A stretch of 64,000 bases of DNA, taken from positions 248,001-312,000 of the forward strand of contig NZ_AUGT01000012.1 in the NCBI RefSeq assembly GCF_000422805.1. Direction: 5' to 3'. The stretch comes from Nocardioides halotolerans DSM 19273 (GTDB lineage: Bacteria; Actinomycetota; Actinomycetes; Propionibacteriales; Nocardioidaceae). The position numbers were made by a program, and so were the translations under genes. Under the pieces are notes generated by a model, which saw nothing but the letters and a program-made list of their open reading frames with translations, searched no databases and was not told the origin of the DNA. Shown piece after piece: positions 36,457-45,892 of this stretch. Within the stretch, counting starts at the first letter, position 1. Each line of letters starts with the position of its first letter.

Positions 36457-37394
36457 GCGCCCCGACTTCCTCCGCCCTCACGGTCGTGCCGGTGCCGGGA
36501 CCCGGCGCGGAGGACGTCGTGGTCGCCACGAGCGGTCCGGACGAGGGCTCGGTCTTCACCGGCACCGCCGACGGCGCGATCTGGAGGACCAGCCACGACG
36601 GCGCGAGGATCGACCGGGTCGCCGACACCGGCGGGCGTCCGCTCGGCATCGAGCTCGACCCCGACGGCCGGCTGCTGGTCTGCGACGCCCACCGCGGGCT
36701 GCTCCGCGTCGACCCGGGTTCCGGTGCCGTGGAGACCGTGACCGACAGCGTCGACGACGTGCGGATGGTCTTCTGCAACAACGCGGCGATCGCGGAGGAC
36801 GGCACCGTCTGGTTCTCGGACTCCTCACGCAGGTTCGGCATCGAGGACTGGAAGTCCGACTTCGTGCAGGTCACCCGCACCGGCCGCCTGCTCCGGCTGG
36901 GCACCGACGGGGTGGTCACCACGGTCCTCGACGGCCTGGCGTTCGCCAACGGCGTCGCCCTGGCCCGCGACGAGTCCTACGTCGCGGTGGCGGAGACCGC
37001 GGCGCGCACGGTCGTCCGCCACTGGATCACCGGTCCCCGCGCCGGCACCCGAGACCTGCTCGTGCAGGACCTCCCCGGCTACCCCGACAACATCGCCCGG
37101 GGCTCCGACGGCCTGATCTGGGTCACCATCGCGAGCCCCCGTGACCCTGTGGTGGAGCGGCTGCAGGGCGGCCCGATGTTCCTGCGACGGGCCGCCACCC
37201 GCATCCCGGAGGCGATCCAGCCCAAGCCGAAGCGGACCGTGCGGGTCCAGGCCCTTGACGACACCGGGCGGGTCGTGCAGGACGTCGACGTGCGGACGGA
37301 CGGCTACCACATGGTGACCGGGGTCCGGGAGCACGAGGGCCGGGTCTGGCTGGGCAGCCTGCACGAGCCGGCGATCGCGTTCATCGATCTCTGA
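36453..37394 (+). CDS. SMP-30/strictosidine synthase-like beta-propeller protein
   Basis: A 313-residue protein of the six-bladed propeller class. Recurrent blades contain [38 protein letters not shown] and [18 protein letters not shown], each broken by blade-specific changes; the last is typical of strictosidine-synthase-like lactonases. [21 protein letters not shown] is the other hallmark, a metal-site region (Asn/Asp). It probably hydrolyses a lactone or ester. There is no signal peptide. The GTG overlaps the NUDIX stop, so the two are coupled. Confidence 0.83.
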   Translation: MSAPTSSALTVVPVPGPGAEDVVVATSGPDEGSVFTGTADGAIWRTSHDGARIDRVADTGGRPLGIELDPDGRLLVCDAHRGLLRVDPGSGAVETVTDSVDDVRMVFCNNAAIAEDGTVWFSDSSRRFGIEDWKSDFVQVTRTGRLLRLGTDGVVTTVLDGLAFANGVALARDESYVAVAETAARTVVRHWITGPRAGTRDLLVQDLPGYPDNIARGSDGLIWVTIASPRDPVVERLQGGPMFLRRAATRIPEAIQPKPKRTVRVQALDDTGRVVQDVDVRTDGYHMVTGVREHEGRVWLGSLHEPAIAFIDL

Positions 37395-37412
37395 TCTGGG
37401 CACCCCCACCCG

Positions 37413-37418
37413 TAGACT
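37413..37418 (+). promoter_or_regulatory. -10 hexamer TAGACT for leaderless dxs
   Basis: It ends eight bases before the ATG at 37427, with the same TAGACTCGC string as upstream of hemH (11309-11317). Confidence 0.55.
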
Positions 37419-37426
37419 CGCTGACC

Positions 37427-39340
37427 ATGGGCCTGCTCGACACGATCTCGGGGCCGCGCGACCTGCGCCGGCTCTCCGACGACGAGCTCGAGACCCTCGC
37501 GAGCGAGATCCGCGACCGGCTGATCGCCTCGTGCGCGCCGGTCGGCGGCCACCTCGGGCCCAACCTGGGCGTCGTCGAGCTGACGATGGCCATCCACCGC
37601 GTCTTCGACTCCCCGCGCGACCGCGTCGTGTGGGACACCGGCCACCAGGCCTACGTCCACAAGATGGTGACCGGACGGGCCCGCGAGTTCGACCGGCTCC
37701 GGGTCGAGGGCGGGCTGAGCGGCTACCCGAGCCAGGCCGAGTCCCCCCACGACGTCGTCGAGAACAGCCACGCCTCCACCGCCCTGAGCTACGCCGACGG
37801 GCTGGCCAAGGCCTACGCCATCCGGGGCGAGGACCGCCACGTCGTCGCCGTCATCGGCGACGGTGCCCTCACCGGCGGCATGGCCTGGGAGGCGCTCAAC
37901 AACATCGCGGTCGCCAACCGATCGCGGCTGGTGATCGTCGTCAACGACAACGGCCGCTCCTACACCCCGACCGTGGGCGGTCTCACCACCGCGCTCACCA
38001 CGCTGCGCACCAGCCCGCGCTACGAGCAGGTGCTCGACGTCATCAAGCGGCGCCTCAACGCCGTGCCCGGTGTCGGCCCGGCCGCCTACGACGCTCTGCA
38101 CGCGATGAAGAAGGGCGTCAAGGACGCCGTCGCCCCCCAGGGGCTCTTCGAGGACCTCGGCCTGAAGTACGTCGGGCCGGTCGACGGTCACGACCGCGCG
38201 GCGACCGAGCACGCCCTGGCGCAGGCGAAGAAGTTCAACGGGCCGGTGATCGTGCACGCGATCACGCGCAAGGGCTTCGGCTACGACGCCGCCGAACGCC
38301 ACGAGGCCGACCAGTTCCACCAGGTCGGGCCCTTCGACCCCGACTCGGGGGAGCAGGACCCCAAGGGCACCATCTGGACCAACGCCTTCACCGACGAGAT
38401 CGTCCGGATCGGCCAGCGGCGCAAGGACGTCGTCGCGATCACCGCGGCGATGATGCACCCGGTCGGGCTGCACCAGTTCCAGGCCCGGTTCCCCGAGCGG
38501 ACCTTCGACGTCGGCATCGCCGAGCAGCACGCGGCGACCTCGGCGGCCGGGCTCGCCATGGGCGGGCTGCACCCGGTCGTCGCGATCTACGCGACGTTCC
38601 TCAACCGTGCGTTCGACCAGGTGCTGATGGACTGCGCCCTGCACCGTTGCGGGGTCACCTTCGTCCTCGACCGGGCCGGGGTCACCGGCGACGACGGTGC
38701 CAGCCACAACGGCATGTGGGACATGTCCATCCTCCAGGTCGTCCCCGGCCTGCGTCTGGCCGCGCCCCGTGACGCCACCCGGGTCCGCGAGCTGCTCAAC
38801 GAGGCGGTCGACGTCGAGGACGCACCCACGGTGCTGCGCTTCCCCAAGGGCCAGCCGCCCGAGGACATCCCGGCGGTCGACCGGGTCGGCAGGGTCGACG
38901 TGCTGGTCCGCAACGGCGTCAAGGACGTGATCGTGGTCGCCGTGGGCGCCATGGCCGAGACCGCGGTCGACGTGGCCGACCGGCTGGTCGCGCAGGGGAT
39001 CGGCGTCACGGTCGTCGACCCGCGGTGGGTCAAGCCGGTCGACCCGGCGCTGGTCGAGCTCGCCCGCGAGCACCGGCTCGTGGTGTCCATCGAGGACAAC
39101 GGAGAGACGGGCGGCTGCGGGGCGGTGCTGCTGCAGACGCTCAACGCCGCGGGCGTGACCACGCCGTTCCGGCTGCACGCGATCCCGCAGGAGTTCCTCG
39201 GCCACGCGAAGCGCGGCCGCATCCTCGAGCGGATCGGCCTGACCCCGCAGGCGATCGCCCTCGGCATCGTCGAGGACGTCACGGCGGTGACCCAGCCGGA
39301 CGCCGCCCGAGCCCGCCTCGACGCCGAGCGGACCGTCTGA
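37427..39340 (+). CDS. dxs: 1-deoxy-D-xylulose-5-phosphate synthase
   Basis: This condenses pyruvate and glyceraldehyde 3-phosphate, the first step of the MEP isoprenoid pathway, with thiamine diphosphate. The 637-residue length is usual. TPP and Mg sites are visible in [12 protein letters not shown] and [16 protein letters not shown]; the catalytic glutamate region is [11 protein letters not shown], and the C-terminal transketolase domain has [11 protein letters not shown]. No other MEP genes lie near it. The start is set by the leaderless -10 element. The gene is monocistronic by context. Confidence 0.96.
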   Translation: MGLLDTISGPRDLRRLSDDELETLASEIRDRLIASCAPVGGHLGPNLGVVELTMAIHRVFDSPRDRVVWDTGHQAYVHKMVTGRAREFDRLRVEGGLSGYPSQAESPHDVVENSHASTALSYADGLAKAYAIRGEDRHVVAVIGDGALTGGMAWEALNNIAVANRSRLVIVVNDNGRSYTPTVGGLTTALTTLRTSPRYEQVLDVIKRRLNAVPGVGPAAYDALHAMKKGVKDAVAPQGLFEDLGLKYVGPVDGHDRAATEHALAQAKKFNGPVIVHAITRKGFGYDAAERHEADQFHQVGPFDPDSGEQDPKGTIWTNAFTDEIVRIGQRRKDVVAITAAMMHPVGLHQFQARFPERTFDVGIAEQHAATSAAGLAMGGLHPVVAIYATFLNRAFDQVLMDCALHRCGVTFVLDRAGVTGDDGASHNGMWDMSILQVVPGLRLAAPRDATRVRELLNEAVDVEDAPTVLRFPKGQPPEDIPAVDRVGRVDVLVRNGVKDVIVVAVGAMAETAVDVADRLVAQGIGVTVVDPRWVKPVDPALVELAREHRLVVSIEDNGETGGCGAVLLQTLNAAGVTTPFRLHAIPQEFLGHAKRGRILERIGLTPQAIALGIVEDVTAVTQPDAARARLDAERTV

Positions 39341-39443
39341 GACTGCCTCCGGGCACCCGCCATAGTCGATTCGGGCCATTCTCGACGGGCCTCGCCGTCG
39401 CTAGGTTGAAGGCCTCTGCTCCAGCTCATCCCCGGGGGACGCC

Positions 39444-40403
39444 ATGACCCGAGCTCCGATCCGTCTTCTCTCCGCCACCGTGGTTCTCGGCCTCGCCGTG
39501 ACCGGGGCGCTCGCCCTCGTCGCGCCGCCCAGCCAGGCCGTGCCGGGCGCACACAAGTTCGCGGGCACGGGCTTCGGCGCGATCCCCGACGGGTCCTCGC
39601 CGTGCCCCACACCCGGGGCGCCGCGCAACGTGACCTTCAACGTGACCGGGATGACGGCCCCCTTGACCGACGTGCGGATCACGGGTCTGCAGTTCGACCC
39701 CGCGCACCCCTTCCTCGGCGACCTCTCCGTCTCGCTCATCGCACCCAACGGTGCGACCCACGTCGTCTTCGCCAGGACGGGCGCGACGACCGCCACCGGA
39801 TTCGGCGACAACAGCAACGTGTCCGGCCCCTACACCTTCGCCGACGACGCCGCCGGCAACTGGTGGACGGCGGCGGCAGCGGTCGATCTGAACACCAACG
39901 TCGCTCCCGGCAGCTATCGGACCAGCCAGTCGGGCGGCGCCGGAGCCACCGGCGCCGTCAGCTCGATGAACGCCGCCTTCGCCGCGCTGGCCAACCCCAA
40001 CGGCACCTGGACCCTGCGAGTGACCGACGGCTGCGCCGGCGACACGGGCGCGGTGACGGCCGCGACGCTCGAGCTGACCGACGCGACCGCGTGCGCGACC
40101 CAGCAGGCCGCCGTCAGCAGCGCCGCGACGGCCGCCGCCTCCGCCGACCAGGCAGCGGCCGCGGCCGGCGACGCCGTCGCGAAGGCCACCAAGAAGGTGA
40201 CGAAGGCCAAGCAGCGGCTGAAGAAGGCCGTGCGCAGCGGCGCCCAGGGCAAGATCGCGAAGGCGAAGGCGAAGCTGAAGAAGGCCAAGAAGGCAGCGAA
40301 GGCCGCGAAGGCCGCGAAGGCCGTCGCCGACCAGGGCGCCGCCACCGCCCACCAGCAGCTGGCGGCGGCCCAGGCGGCGCTCGCCGCCTGCCAACAGGCC
40401 TAG
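39444..40403 (+). CDS. Secreted P-domain protein with lysine/alanine-rich C-terminal tail
   Basis: A 319-residue exported protein. A signal peptide ends at SQAVPGA. Residues about 45-215 form a proprotein-convertase P domain: LGDLSVSLIAPNGATHVVF and NPNGTWTLRVTDGCAGDTG are its signatures. No protease domain is attached, which is unusual because P domains normally follow a subtilase or metalloprotease. The last 100 residues are a Lys/Ala repeat region (KKAKKAAKAAKAAKA), highly basic and probably a long helix or coiled coil, similar in composition to histone H1 tails. It might bind a negatively charged polymer such as DNA or teichoic acid; this is a guess. ATG start with GGGGGA upstream. Confidence 0.75.
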   Translation: MTRAPIRLLSATVVLGLAVTGALALVAPPSQAVPGAHKFAGTGFGAIPDGSSPCPTPGAPRNVTFNVTGMTAPLTDVRITGLQFDPAHPFLGDLSVSLIAPNGATHVVFARTGATTATGFGDNSNVSGPYTFADDAAGNWWTAAAAVDLNTNVAPGSYRTSQSGGAGATGAVSSMNAAFAALANPNGTWTLRVTDGCAGDTGAVTAATLELTDATACATQQAAVSSAATAAASADQAAAAAGDAVAKATKKVTKAKQRLKKAVRSGAQGKIAKAKAKLKKAKKAAKAAKAAKAVADQGAATAHQQLAAAQAALAACQQA

Positions 40404-40414
40404 CCTGCCCCCAG

Positions 40415-40448
40415 CCCGGGTGCACACCTCGGAGGTCGCGCCCGGGCG
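40415..40448 (+). terminator. Hairpin after P-domain protein gene
   Basis: Arms GCCCGGG and CCCGGGC enclose a smaller ACCT/AGGT pair. It lies 12 bases after the stop codon; no T-tract follows. Confidence 0.5.
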
Positions 40449-40465
40449 TCTGCGAAACTGGACGG

Positions 40466-41437
40466 GTGCCCACCGAACGTCTCGTGCACATCGTCGACGA
40501 GGTCCCCGAGCTCGAGGGGGTGACCGACCTGACGATGGTGCTCGTCCTTGACGGGTTCCTCGACGCAGGCAACGCGGCCGCGCACGCCGCCCGGCACCTC
40601 GCCGACCTCGGCACCGGCGCCACCACGCCCGGGCCGGTCGTGGCGACGTTCGACGTCGACCAGTTCCACGACTACCGCGCCCGGCGCCCGGCGATGTCGT
40701 TCGTGCGCGACCACTACCAGGGCTACGACGCGCCGCGGCTCGTCGTCCGCCTCCTGCACGACAGCGGCGGCACGCCGTACCTCCTCCTCCACGGCCCCGA
40801 GCCGGACAACCGCTGGGAGGCGTTCGCCCGGGCGGTGCGCGAGGTGCTCGAGCGGCTCGGCGTCACGCGCGTCATCGCGATGGGCTCGGTCCCGATGGCG
40901 GTGCCGCACACGCGCCCGATCGCGATCACGCCCCACGCCAACCGTCCCGAGCTCGTCCCGGGTGCCAGCCCCTGGCGCGGCGAGCTGCGGATCCCGAGCA
41001 GCGCGCAGGCGCTGCTGGAGGTGCGGCTGGGGGAGTGGGGCCACGACATGCTCGGCTTCGTGGCGCACATCCCGCACTACCTCGCCCAGCTCGACTACCC
41101 GAAGGCCGCCGCGATCCTGCTCGAGCAGGTCGAGCTCGCCGGCCGGCTCACGATCGACCTGAGCGAGCTGCACGAGCTCGCCCGCGAGCGCGAGACCGAG
41201 ATCGAACGCTACCTCGCGTCCAACGACGAGGTCGGCGACGTGGTCCAGGCGCTGGAGCAGCAGTACGACGCGTTCGCGCGCGCCGAGGGCGCCGGTGAGA
41301 GCCTGTTGGCCTCCGACGAGCCGTTGCCGACCGGCGAGGAGATCGGCCAGCAGTTCGAGCAGTTCCTCGCCGGTCTCGACGCCCAGGACGACAAGGACAC
41401 CGACGGCTACCCCGGCGACTCCGAGCGCGACGCATGA
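40466..41437 (+). CDS. PAC2 family protein
   Basis: A 323-residue soluble protein of the PAC2 (proteasome assembly chaperone 2) family. LVLDGFLDAGNAAAHAA, FDVDQFHDYRARRP and RVIAMGSVPMAVPHTRP are typical positions. Actinobacteria with proteasomes usually carry such genes, but their function is not settled. The C-terminal 70 residues are acidic and helical. It starts at the GTG at 40466; its stop overlaps the tesB start (ATGA). Confidence 0.85.
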   Translation: MPTERLVHIVDEVPELEGVTDLTMVLVLDGFLDAGNAAAHAARHLADLGTGATTPGPVVATFDVDQFHDYRARRPAMSFVRDHYQGYDAPRLVVRLLHDSGGTPYLLLHGPEPDNRWEAFARAVREVLERLGVTRVIAMGSVPMAVPHTRPIAITPHANRPELVPGASPWRGELRIPSSAQALLEVRLGEWGHDMLGFVAHIPHYLAQLDYPKAAAILLEQVELAGRLTIDLSELHELARERETEIERYLASNDEVGDVVQALEQQYDAFARAEGAGESLLASDEPLPTGEEIGQQFEQFLAGLDAQDDKDTDGYPGDSERDA

Positions 41438-42297
41438 GCGATCCGTCGCCCGTCGCCGACCTGCTGCACCTCCTCGACCTGGAGAAGCTCGACGACGACC
41501 TCTACCGCGGCGCCCAGCCGCCGTCGGCTCGCGCCCGGGTCTACGGCGGTCAGGTGGCGGCGCAGGCGCTGGTGGCCGGCGTACGCAGCGTGGAGCCGGA
41601 GTTCGTTCCGCACTCCTTCCACTCCTACTTCCTGCTGCCGGGCGACTACGCGATCCCGATCATCTTCGACGTGCAGCGGATCCGCGACGGCCGGTCGTTC
41701 CTCACCCGGCGGGTGACCGCGAGCCAGCACGGGCGGCCGATCTACCACCAGACCATCAACTTCCAGCGGCCCGAGGAGGGCTTCGACCACCAGGACGTCA
41801 TGCCCGAGGTCCCCGGCCCTGACGAGGGCCTCGACCTCGTCGACCTGATGCGCGGTCGCGGCAACGCCGACGCCGACGAGCTCGGCAAGGAGTGGGCCTC
41901 GATCGAGGTGCGCTTCCTCGGCAACTCCAAGCACGGGCTCGCTCCCGACCCGCGGCACCCCTCGCGCGCCCAGATGTGGGTGCGGTTCAGGGACGGCCTG
42001 CCCGAGGACCCGATGGCCCACCTCGCGGCGTTCACCTACGCCAGCGACATCAGCCTCCTCGGTGCCGCGCTCGCCGTGCACGACGTCGACCCGGCCAAGG
42101 CGCTGATGGCCTCGCTCGACCACACGCTGTGGTTCCACCGGCCCTTCCGGGCCGACGAGTGGTGGCTCTACGACCAGTGGTCGCCCAGCGCCCACGGCGG
42201 CCGCGGCCTGGCCTTCGGTCACGTCTACACCGCCGACGGCACGCTGGTCGCGACCGCGGCGCAGGAGGGCGTGATCCGCTCCCGTCGTCCGGGGTAG
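41434..42297 (+). CDS. tesB: Acyl-CoA thioesterase II
   Basis: This hydrolyses acyl-CoA to free fatty acid and CoA in the cytosol. The 287-residue protein has two hot-dog folds. RVYGGQVAAQALVAG, the catalytic-site region with Gln, and HSFHSYFLLPGDYAIPI belong to the first; ASLDHTLWFHRPFRADEWWLYD, given here as DHTLWFHRPF and DEWWLYD, belongs to the second. It is translationally coupled to the PAC2 gene. Its stop codon lies inside a long hairpin that ends the unit. Confidence 0.93.
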   Translation: MSDPSPVADLLHLLDLEKLDDDLYRGAQPPSARARVYGGQVAAQALVAGVRSVEPEFVPHSFHSYFLLPGDYAIPIIFDVQRIRDGRSFLTRRVTASQHGRPIYHQTINFQRPEEGFDHQDVMPEVPGPDEGLDLVDLMRGRGNADADELGKEWASIEVRFLGNSKHGLAPDPRHPSRAQMWVRFRDGLPEDPMAHLAAFTYASDISLLGAALAVHDVDPAKALMASLDHTLWFHRPFRADEWWLYDQWSPSAHGGRGLAFGHVYTADGTLVATAAQEGVIRSRRPG

Positions 42298-42357
42298 TCC
42301 GTGACCGGAGGGCCCCTGATGCCGCCGATCAGGGGCCCGTACGTCACGGACTACCCC
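42291..42357 (+). terminator. Long two-tier hairpin enclosing the tesB stop codon
   Basis: Outer arms of 15 perfect pairs (42291-42305 with 42343-42357) and inner arms of 11 perfect pairs (42310-42320 with 42328-42338) around a 7-base loop. The tesB TAG at 42295 sits in the outer arm, so a terminating ribosome would block folding. The remaining gap to 42485 has no gene. Confidence 0.8.
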
Positions 42358-42484
42358 GCCACGTGTCACTCCAGTCACGCGAAGCACATCCGTCACAGCG
42401 GTCAAGACCGGACACCTCCTCCGTTCGGTCATTTCTGCCCGATTCCACGCACGGGGCGGATGTGACGAATGTTGAGTGGGGGAC

Positions 42485-43969
42485 ATGTACCGGCCGCAGC
42501 ACCGAGCCCCCATCCGGCGCCGACCGACCCTCCGTCACGCCTCCGTGGCCGCGGTCGGGGCGGCCGCGCTGGTCGCTGCCGCCGTGCTCGGCCCCTCGGC
42601 GTACGCCGACACGCAGTCGCACTTCACCCACCAGCCCTCGAAGCCCGGCAAGCCGGGCAAGGGCAAGCCCGCCAAGCCCGGCAAGCCGGGGAAGCCGGAC
42701 AACGCGGGTGACGACGACGCCCACGACGCGAACGGCCACCACGACCCCTCCGCGACCAACGGCGGCAAGTCGCTGCCGGGCGACGTGGGGCTGAACCTGG
42801 CCGACCTGCGCCCGACCGCCCCGCCGGCCACGCCCTACGAGATGCCGTTCCCGTGCAGCGAGACGTGGTCGGGCTCGACCCGCTCGGGGCACAGCCCGAG
42901 CGTCCGGGCCGTCGACTTCAACTACCCCGGCGGTGACCTCGGCAAGCCGGTCGTCTCGGCCGCGGCGGGCACGGTCGTCACCGTGGTGGTCGGCCCGAAC
43001 AAGCCGAGCTACGGGCAGTACGTCGTCGTCGACCACGGCAACGGCGAGAGCTCGCTCTACGGCCACCTCGACTCGGTGCTCGTCAGCCTCGGCCAGGTCG
43101 TGCAGACCGGCACCCAGCTCGGCACCGTCGGCCGCACCGGCAACGCCAGCGGCCCGCACCTGCACTTCGAGGAGCGCGTCGGCGGCGCGGTCGTCGACGC
43201 GTGGTTCCACGGCTCGCGGTTCCCCATGAACTCGTCGCAGGCCTCGCAGAACTGCGGCACGGTCGCGGTCACCGACATCCCCCTGGCCGGCGACATGTAC
43301 GGCGGCCGGTCGGCCGAGGTGATGGTCTACCGCAAGTCGCGGCCCGCGGCGTTCCACATCACCCGCAGTGGCGTCAAGGAGCGCGTGATCAAGCTCGGCG
43401 TCGGGTCGGACCAGCCGGTGCTGGGCGACTGGGACGGCGACGGCCGGGTCAACCCCGGCGTCCGCCAGCCCTCGACGCGCCAGTTCGTCCTGCAGGTCAA
43501 GCGCAAGAAGACCATGGTCCGGTTCGGCAAGCCGGGCGACCTGCCGATCGCCGGCAACTGGGACGGCACCGGCGCCTGGGAGATCGGCGTGCGCCGGTCG
43601 AGCTCCGCCAAGTTCATCCTCCGCATGTCCGACGGGTCGAAGCAGAAGGTCGCCCTCGGTGACGCCAACGACCTGCCGGTCACCGGCGACTGGGACGGCA
43701 ACGGCGTCACCGACCTCGGTGTCTACGACCAGGCCACCGCGACGTTCACGCTGCTCGCGAAGGACCCGATGGGCACGCCGTTCACGATCGCGATCCAGTT
43801 CGGCGCCCCGGGCGACGTGCCGGTCACAGGTGACTGGGACGGCAACGGCCTCACCGACCTCGGCGTCTGGAGCCCGGTCACCGCCATCTTCACCAAGCGC
43901 GGGGCCGTGGCCCCGGCGGGGGCGACCGGTCGGGTCAAGAAGCTGCAGTTCGGCCGCGCCGCAGGCTGA
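42485..43969 (+). CDS. Secreted M23 (LytM) peptidase with C-terminal VCBS/FG-GAP-like repeats
   Basis: A 494-residue exported protein. A signal peptide (SVAAVGAAALVAAAVLGPSAYA) is followed by a Lys-Pro-Gly linker, KPGKPGKGKPAKPGKPGKP, and then a LytM domain. Zn ligands are the His and Asp of GHSPSVRAVDFNYPGG and the HxH of GPHLHFEE; H in YGHLD is also kept. The C-terminal third has four repeats of the form GDWDGDGxxxxGV, such as GDWDGDGRVNPGV and GDWDGNGVTDLGV, a calcium-binding FG-GAP type blade. It probably cuts or binds peptidoglycan. The ATG at 42485 has a GGGGGA ribosome site; GTG 42476 is an alternative. Confidence 0.85.
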   Translation: MYRPQHRAPIRRRPTLRHASVAAVGAAALVAAAVLGPSAYADTQSHFTHQPSKPGKPGKGKPAKPGKPGKPDNAGDDDAHDANGHHDPSATNGGKSLPGDVGLNLADLRPTAPPATPYEMPFPCSETWSGSTRSGHSPSVRAVDFNYPGGDLGKPVVSAAAGTVVTVVVGPNKPSYGQYVVVDHGNGESSLYGHLDSVLVSLGQVVQTGTQLGTVGRTGNASGPHLHFEERVGGAVVDAWFHGSRFPMNSSQASQNCGTVAVTDIPLAGDMYGGRSAEVMVYRKSRPAAFHITRSGVKERVIKLGVGSDQPVLGDWDGDGRVNPGVRQPSTRQFVLQVKRKKTMVRFGKPGDLPIAGNWDGTGAWEIGVRRSSSAKFILRMSDGSKQKVALGDANDLPVTGDWDGNGVTDLGVYDQATATFTLLAKDPMGTPFTIAIQFGAPGDVPVTGDWDGNGLTDLGVWSPVTAIFTKRGAVAPAGATGRVKKLQFGRAAG

Positions 43970-44027
43970 CGTTCGTGAGGCCGCCCCGATGTCAGGACGC
44001 GCCCCGGCGCAGTCCCACAACAACCAT

Positions 44028-44047
44028 TGCACAATGAGTCTTGTGCA
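44028..44047. promoter_or_regulatory. Inverted repeat TGCACAA-N6-TTGTGCA, candidate ArsR-type operator
   Basis: Perfect 7-6-7 inverted repeat ending 2 bases before a TACGGT -10 hexamer (44050-44055) and 15 bases before the ATG. Its position would block the promoter; autoregulation by the ArsR-like protein is the simplest reading. Confidence 0.65.
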
Positions 44048-44062
44048 TCTACGGTCGGCCGC

Positions 44063-44641
44063 ATGGACGAGAGCCGCAGGGTCCGCGCCAGCGTCGAGCA
44101 GGTCGCCGCGAGCCACCACCCGGTACGCCGCCGGCTGCTCGAGGTGCTCGGTGTCGACGGGCCCGCGACCGCGAGCCACCTGGCCGAGCGCACCGGCGAG
44201 CTGGTGGGCAACGTCAGCCACCACCTCAAGATGCTGGCCCGGGCCGGCCTCGTCGAGGAGGCGCCGGAGCTGGCCAAGGACCGCCGCGAGCGCTGGTGGC
44301 GGCACGTCCCCCTCTCGCTGAGCTGGTCGCTCGCCGACGTCCGCGGCGACCCGGTCGGCGAGGCCGTCGCGGTCGCCGCCGAGCACGAGAACGCCGAGCT
44401 CCACCTGCGCCGGGTCCGCGAGTGGATGGCGGCCCGCGACGGCTCCGAGCGCTACGACGAGGCCTGGACGCAGGCGGCGTTCTCCACCGAGACGTGGGTG
44501 CACGCCACGCCCGAGGAGCTCCACGATCTCGGCGAGGCCATCAACGCGCTGGTCGTCGAGTTCCGCGCCTCGCACCACGAGCCGGGCCCCGGCCGGGAGA
44601 CATGCTTCGTGTTCGCCCACGGCGTCCCGAGCGCGCCGTGA
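44063..44641 (+). CDS. ArsR-like winged-helix regulator (cassette 1)
   Basis: A 192-residue regulator. The N-terminal winged helix contains HHPVRRRLLEVLGVDGPATASHLAER and NVSHHLKMLARAGLVEE, the ArsR-type recognition helix; no metal-binding cysteine motif is seen, so it probably senses an organic ligand. The C-terminal 100 residues form a helical domain. The start is set by TACGGT seven bases upstream (leaderless). It overlaps the following MFS gene (GTGA) and very likely controls it. A related pair lies at 50666-52521. Confidence 0.88.
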   Translation: MDESRRVRASVEQVAASHHPVRRRLLEVLGVDGPATASHLAERTGELVGNVSHHLKMLARAGLVEEAPELAKDRRERWWRHVPLSLSWSLADVRGDPVGEAVAVAAEHENAELHLRRVREWMAARDGSERYDEAWTQAAFSTETWVHATPEELHDLGEAINALVVEFRASHHEPGPGRETCFVFAHGVPSAP

Positions 44642-45888
44642 GCGCCTCGACGCCCACCGCCGCGGCCGAGGCGCCGCCGTTCGGCAGGGACCGGCTCTTC
44701 CAGGCCTGGGCGGTCGTGTCCGGCCTCTCGCTGGCGGGGGACTCGGCCTGGTTCGTGGCGTTCGCGTGGACCGCGGCGACCGTCGCCGACCCCGCGACCG
44801 CCGGCCTGGTGCTGGGCGCCGGGACCATACCGCGGGCCCTGACCTCGCTCTACGGCGGCACGCTGGCCGACCGCCACGACGCCCGGCGGGTGGTCATGCT
44901 GGCGAACGCCGGCCGGATCGTCGTCCTCTCGCTCGGTGCCGTGCTGGCCACGACCCTCGGCATCAGCGTCGGGCTGCTGCTCGGCATCGCGATCCTGTTC
45001 GGCGTCCTGGACGCGCTCCACAACCCCGCGGCGTCCACCCTGCCGCGGGTGCTGCTGCGCAGCGACGACCTGCCCAACGGCGCCGGGCTGATGCAGGTGG
45101 CCGGCCGGCTCGCCCGCTTCGGCGGCGCACCGCTCGGCGGGGTGCTGGTGGCGGTGGGCGGCCTCGAGCTGGTCATGGCCGTCGACGCGGTCACCTTCTG
45201 CGTGGTCGCCGTCTTCGTGGGTCGGTGGCTCCGGCCGCGCTACCCACGCGAGCTGAGCTCGACGGGGTCCTTCCGCCGCGACCTCGCGGCCGTGGCGACC
45301 TATCTCCGCGAGGCGCCGCCCGTCCGGGCCTTCGTGGTGTCGCTGTCGGGCCTCAACCTGTTCGTGAGCCCGGCGCTCGCGGTCGGGGTCACGATCCACG
45401 TCCACCGGTCGGGCTGGGGTTCCGCCACCGTCGGCGTGGCGGACGCCCTCGTGGGTGTCGGCGCCGCCGTCGGCGCGCTCTTCGCGATCCGCTTCCGCTC
45501 GACCCAGCCGGCGCGGACGGGTCTGGTGATGCTGCTCGGTCAGGCCCTGGCGATCGGCGTGATCGGGGTCGCGGGCCGGCCCGTGCTCCTCGGTGCGTGC
45601 GCAGTCATCGGCATCACGGCCGGGCTGGCCTCGACCCAGCTCTCCGGCGCGTTCCAGCAGCTGGTCGACCCGGCGTACCTGGGCCGGCTCGGCGCGGTGA
45701 TGTCGCTCGGCGACGACGTGCTCATGCCCGTGGCCCTCGTCGGGTTCGGTGCCCTCGTGGCAGGTGCCGGGCTGGCCCTCGCCTGCCTGGCTGCGTGCGT
45801 CGGGTTCATCGTCATGGTGAGCTGGGCGCTGGTGCGGCTGAGCGGGGCGCCATCGGTGGCCGCCCAGCATGACCGGGCAACGGACTAG
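44638..45888 (+). CDS. MFS transporter (cassette 1)
   Basis: A 416-residue transporter of the MFS_3/enterobactin-exporter-like type. Hydrophobic segments are regular; TLADRHDARRVVM is the loop 2-3 motif. VLDALHNPAASTLPRVLLRSDDLPNGAGLM is characteristic of this group, here quoted as ALHNPAASTLPR and DDLPNGAGLM. It is coupled to the ArsR-like gene, so efflux of a compound sensed by that regulator is likely. The substrate is unknown. Confidence 0.87.
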   Translation: MSASTPTAAAEAPPFGRDRLFQAWAVVSGLSLAGDSAWFVAFAWTAATVADPATAGLVLGAGTIPRALTSLYGGTLADRHDARRVVMLANAGRIVVLSLGAVLATTLGISVGLLLGIAILFGVLDALHNPAASTLPRVLLRSDDLPNGAGLMQVAGRLARFGGAPLGGVLVAVGGLELVMAVDAVTFCVVAVFVGRWLRPRYPRELSSTGSFRRDLAAVATYLREAPPVRAFVVSLSGLNLFVSPALAVGVTIHVHRSGWGSATVGVADALVGVGAAVGALFAIRFRSTQPARTGLVMLLGQALAIGVIGVAGRPVLLGACAVIGITAGLASTQLSGAFQQLVDPAYLGRLGAVMSLGDDVLMPVALVGFGALVAGAGLALACLAACVGFIVMVSWALVRLSGAPSVAAQHDRATD

Positions 45889-45892
45889 AGGG

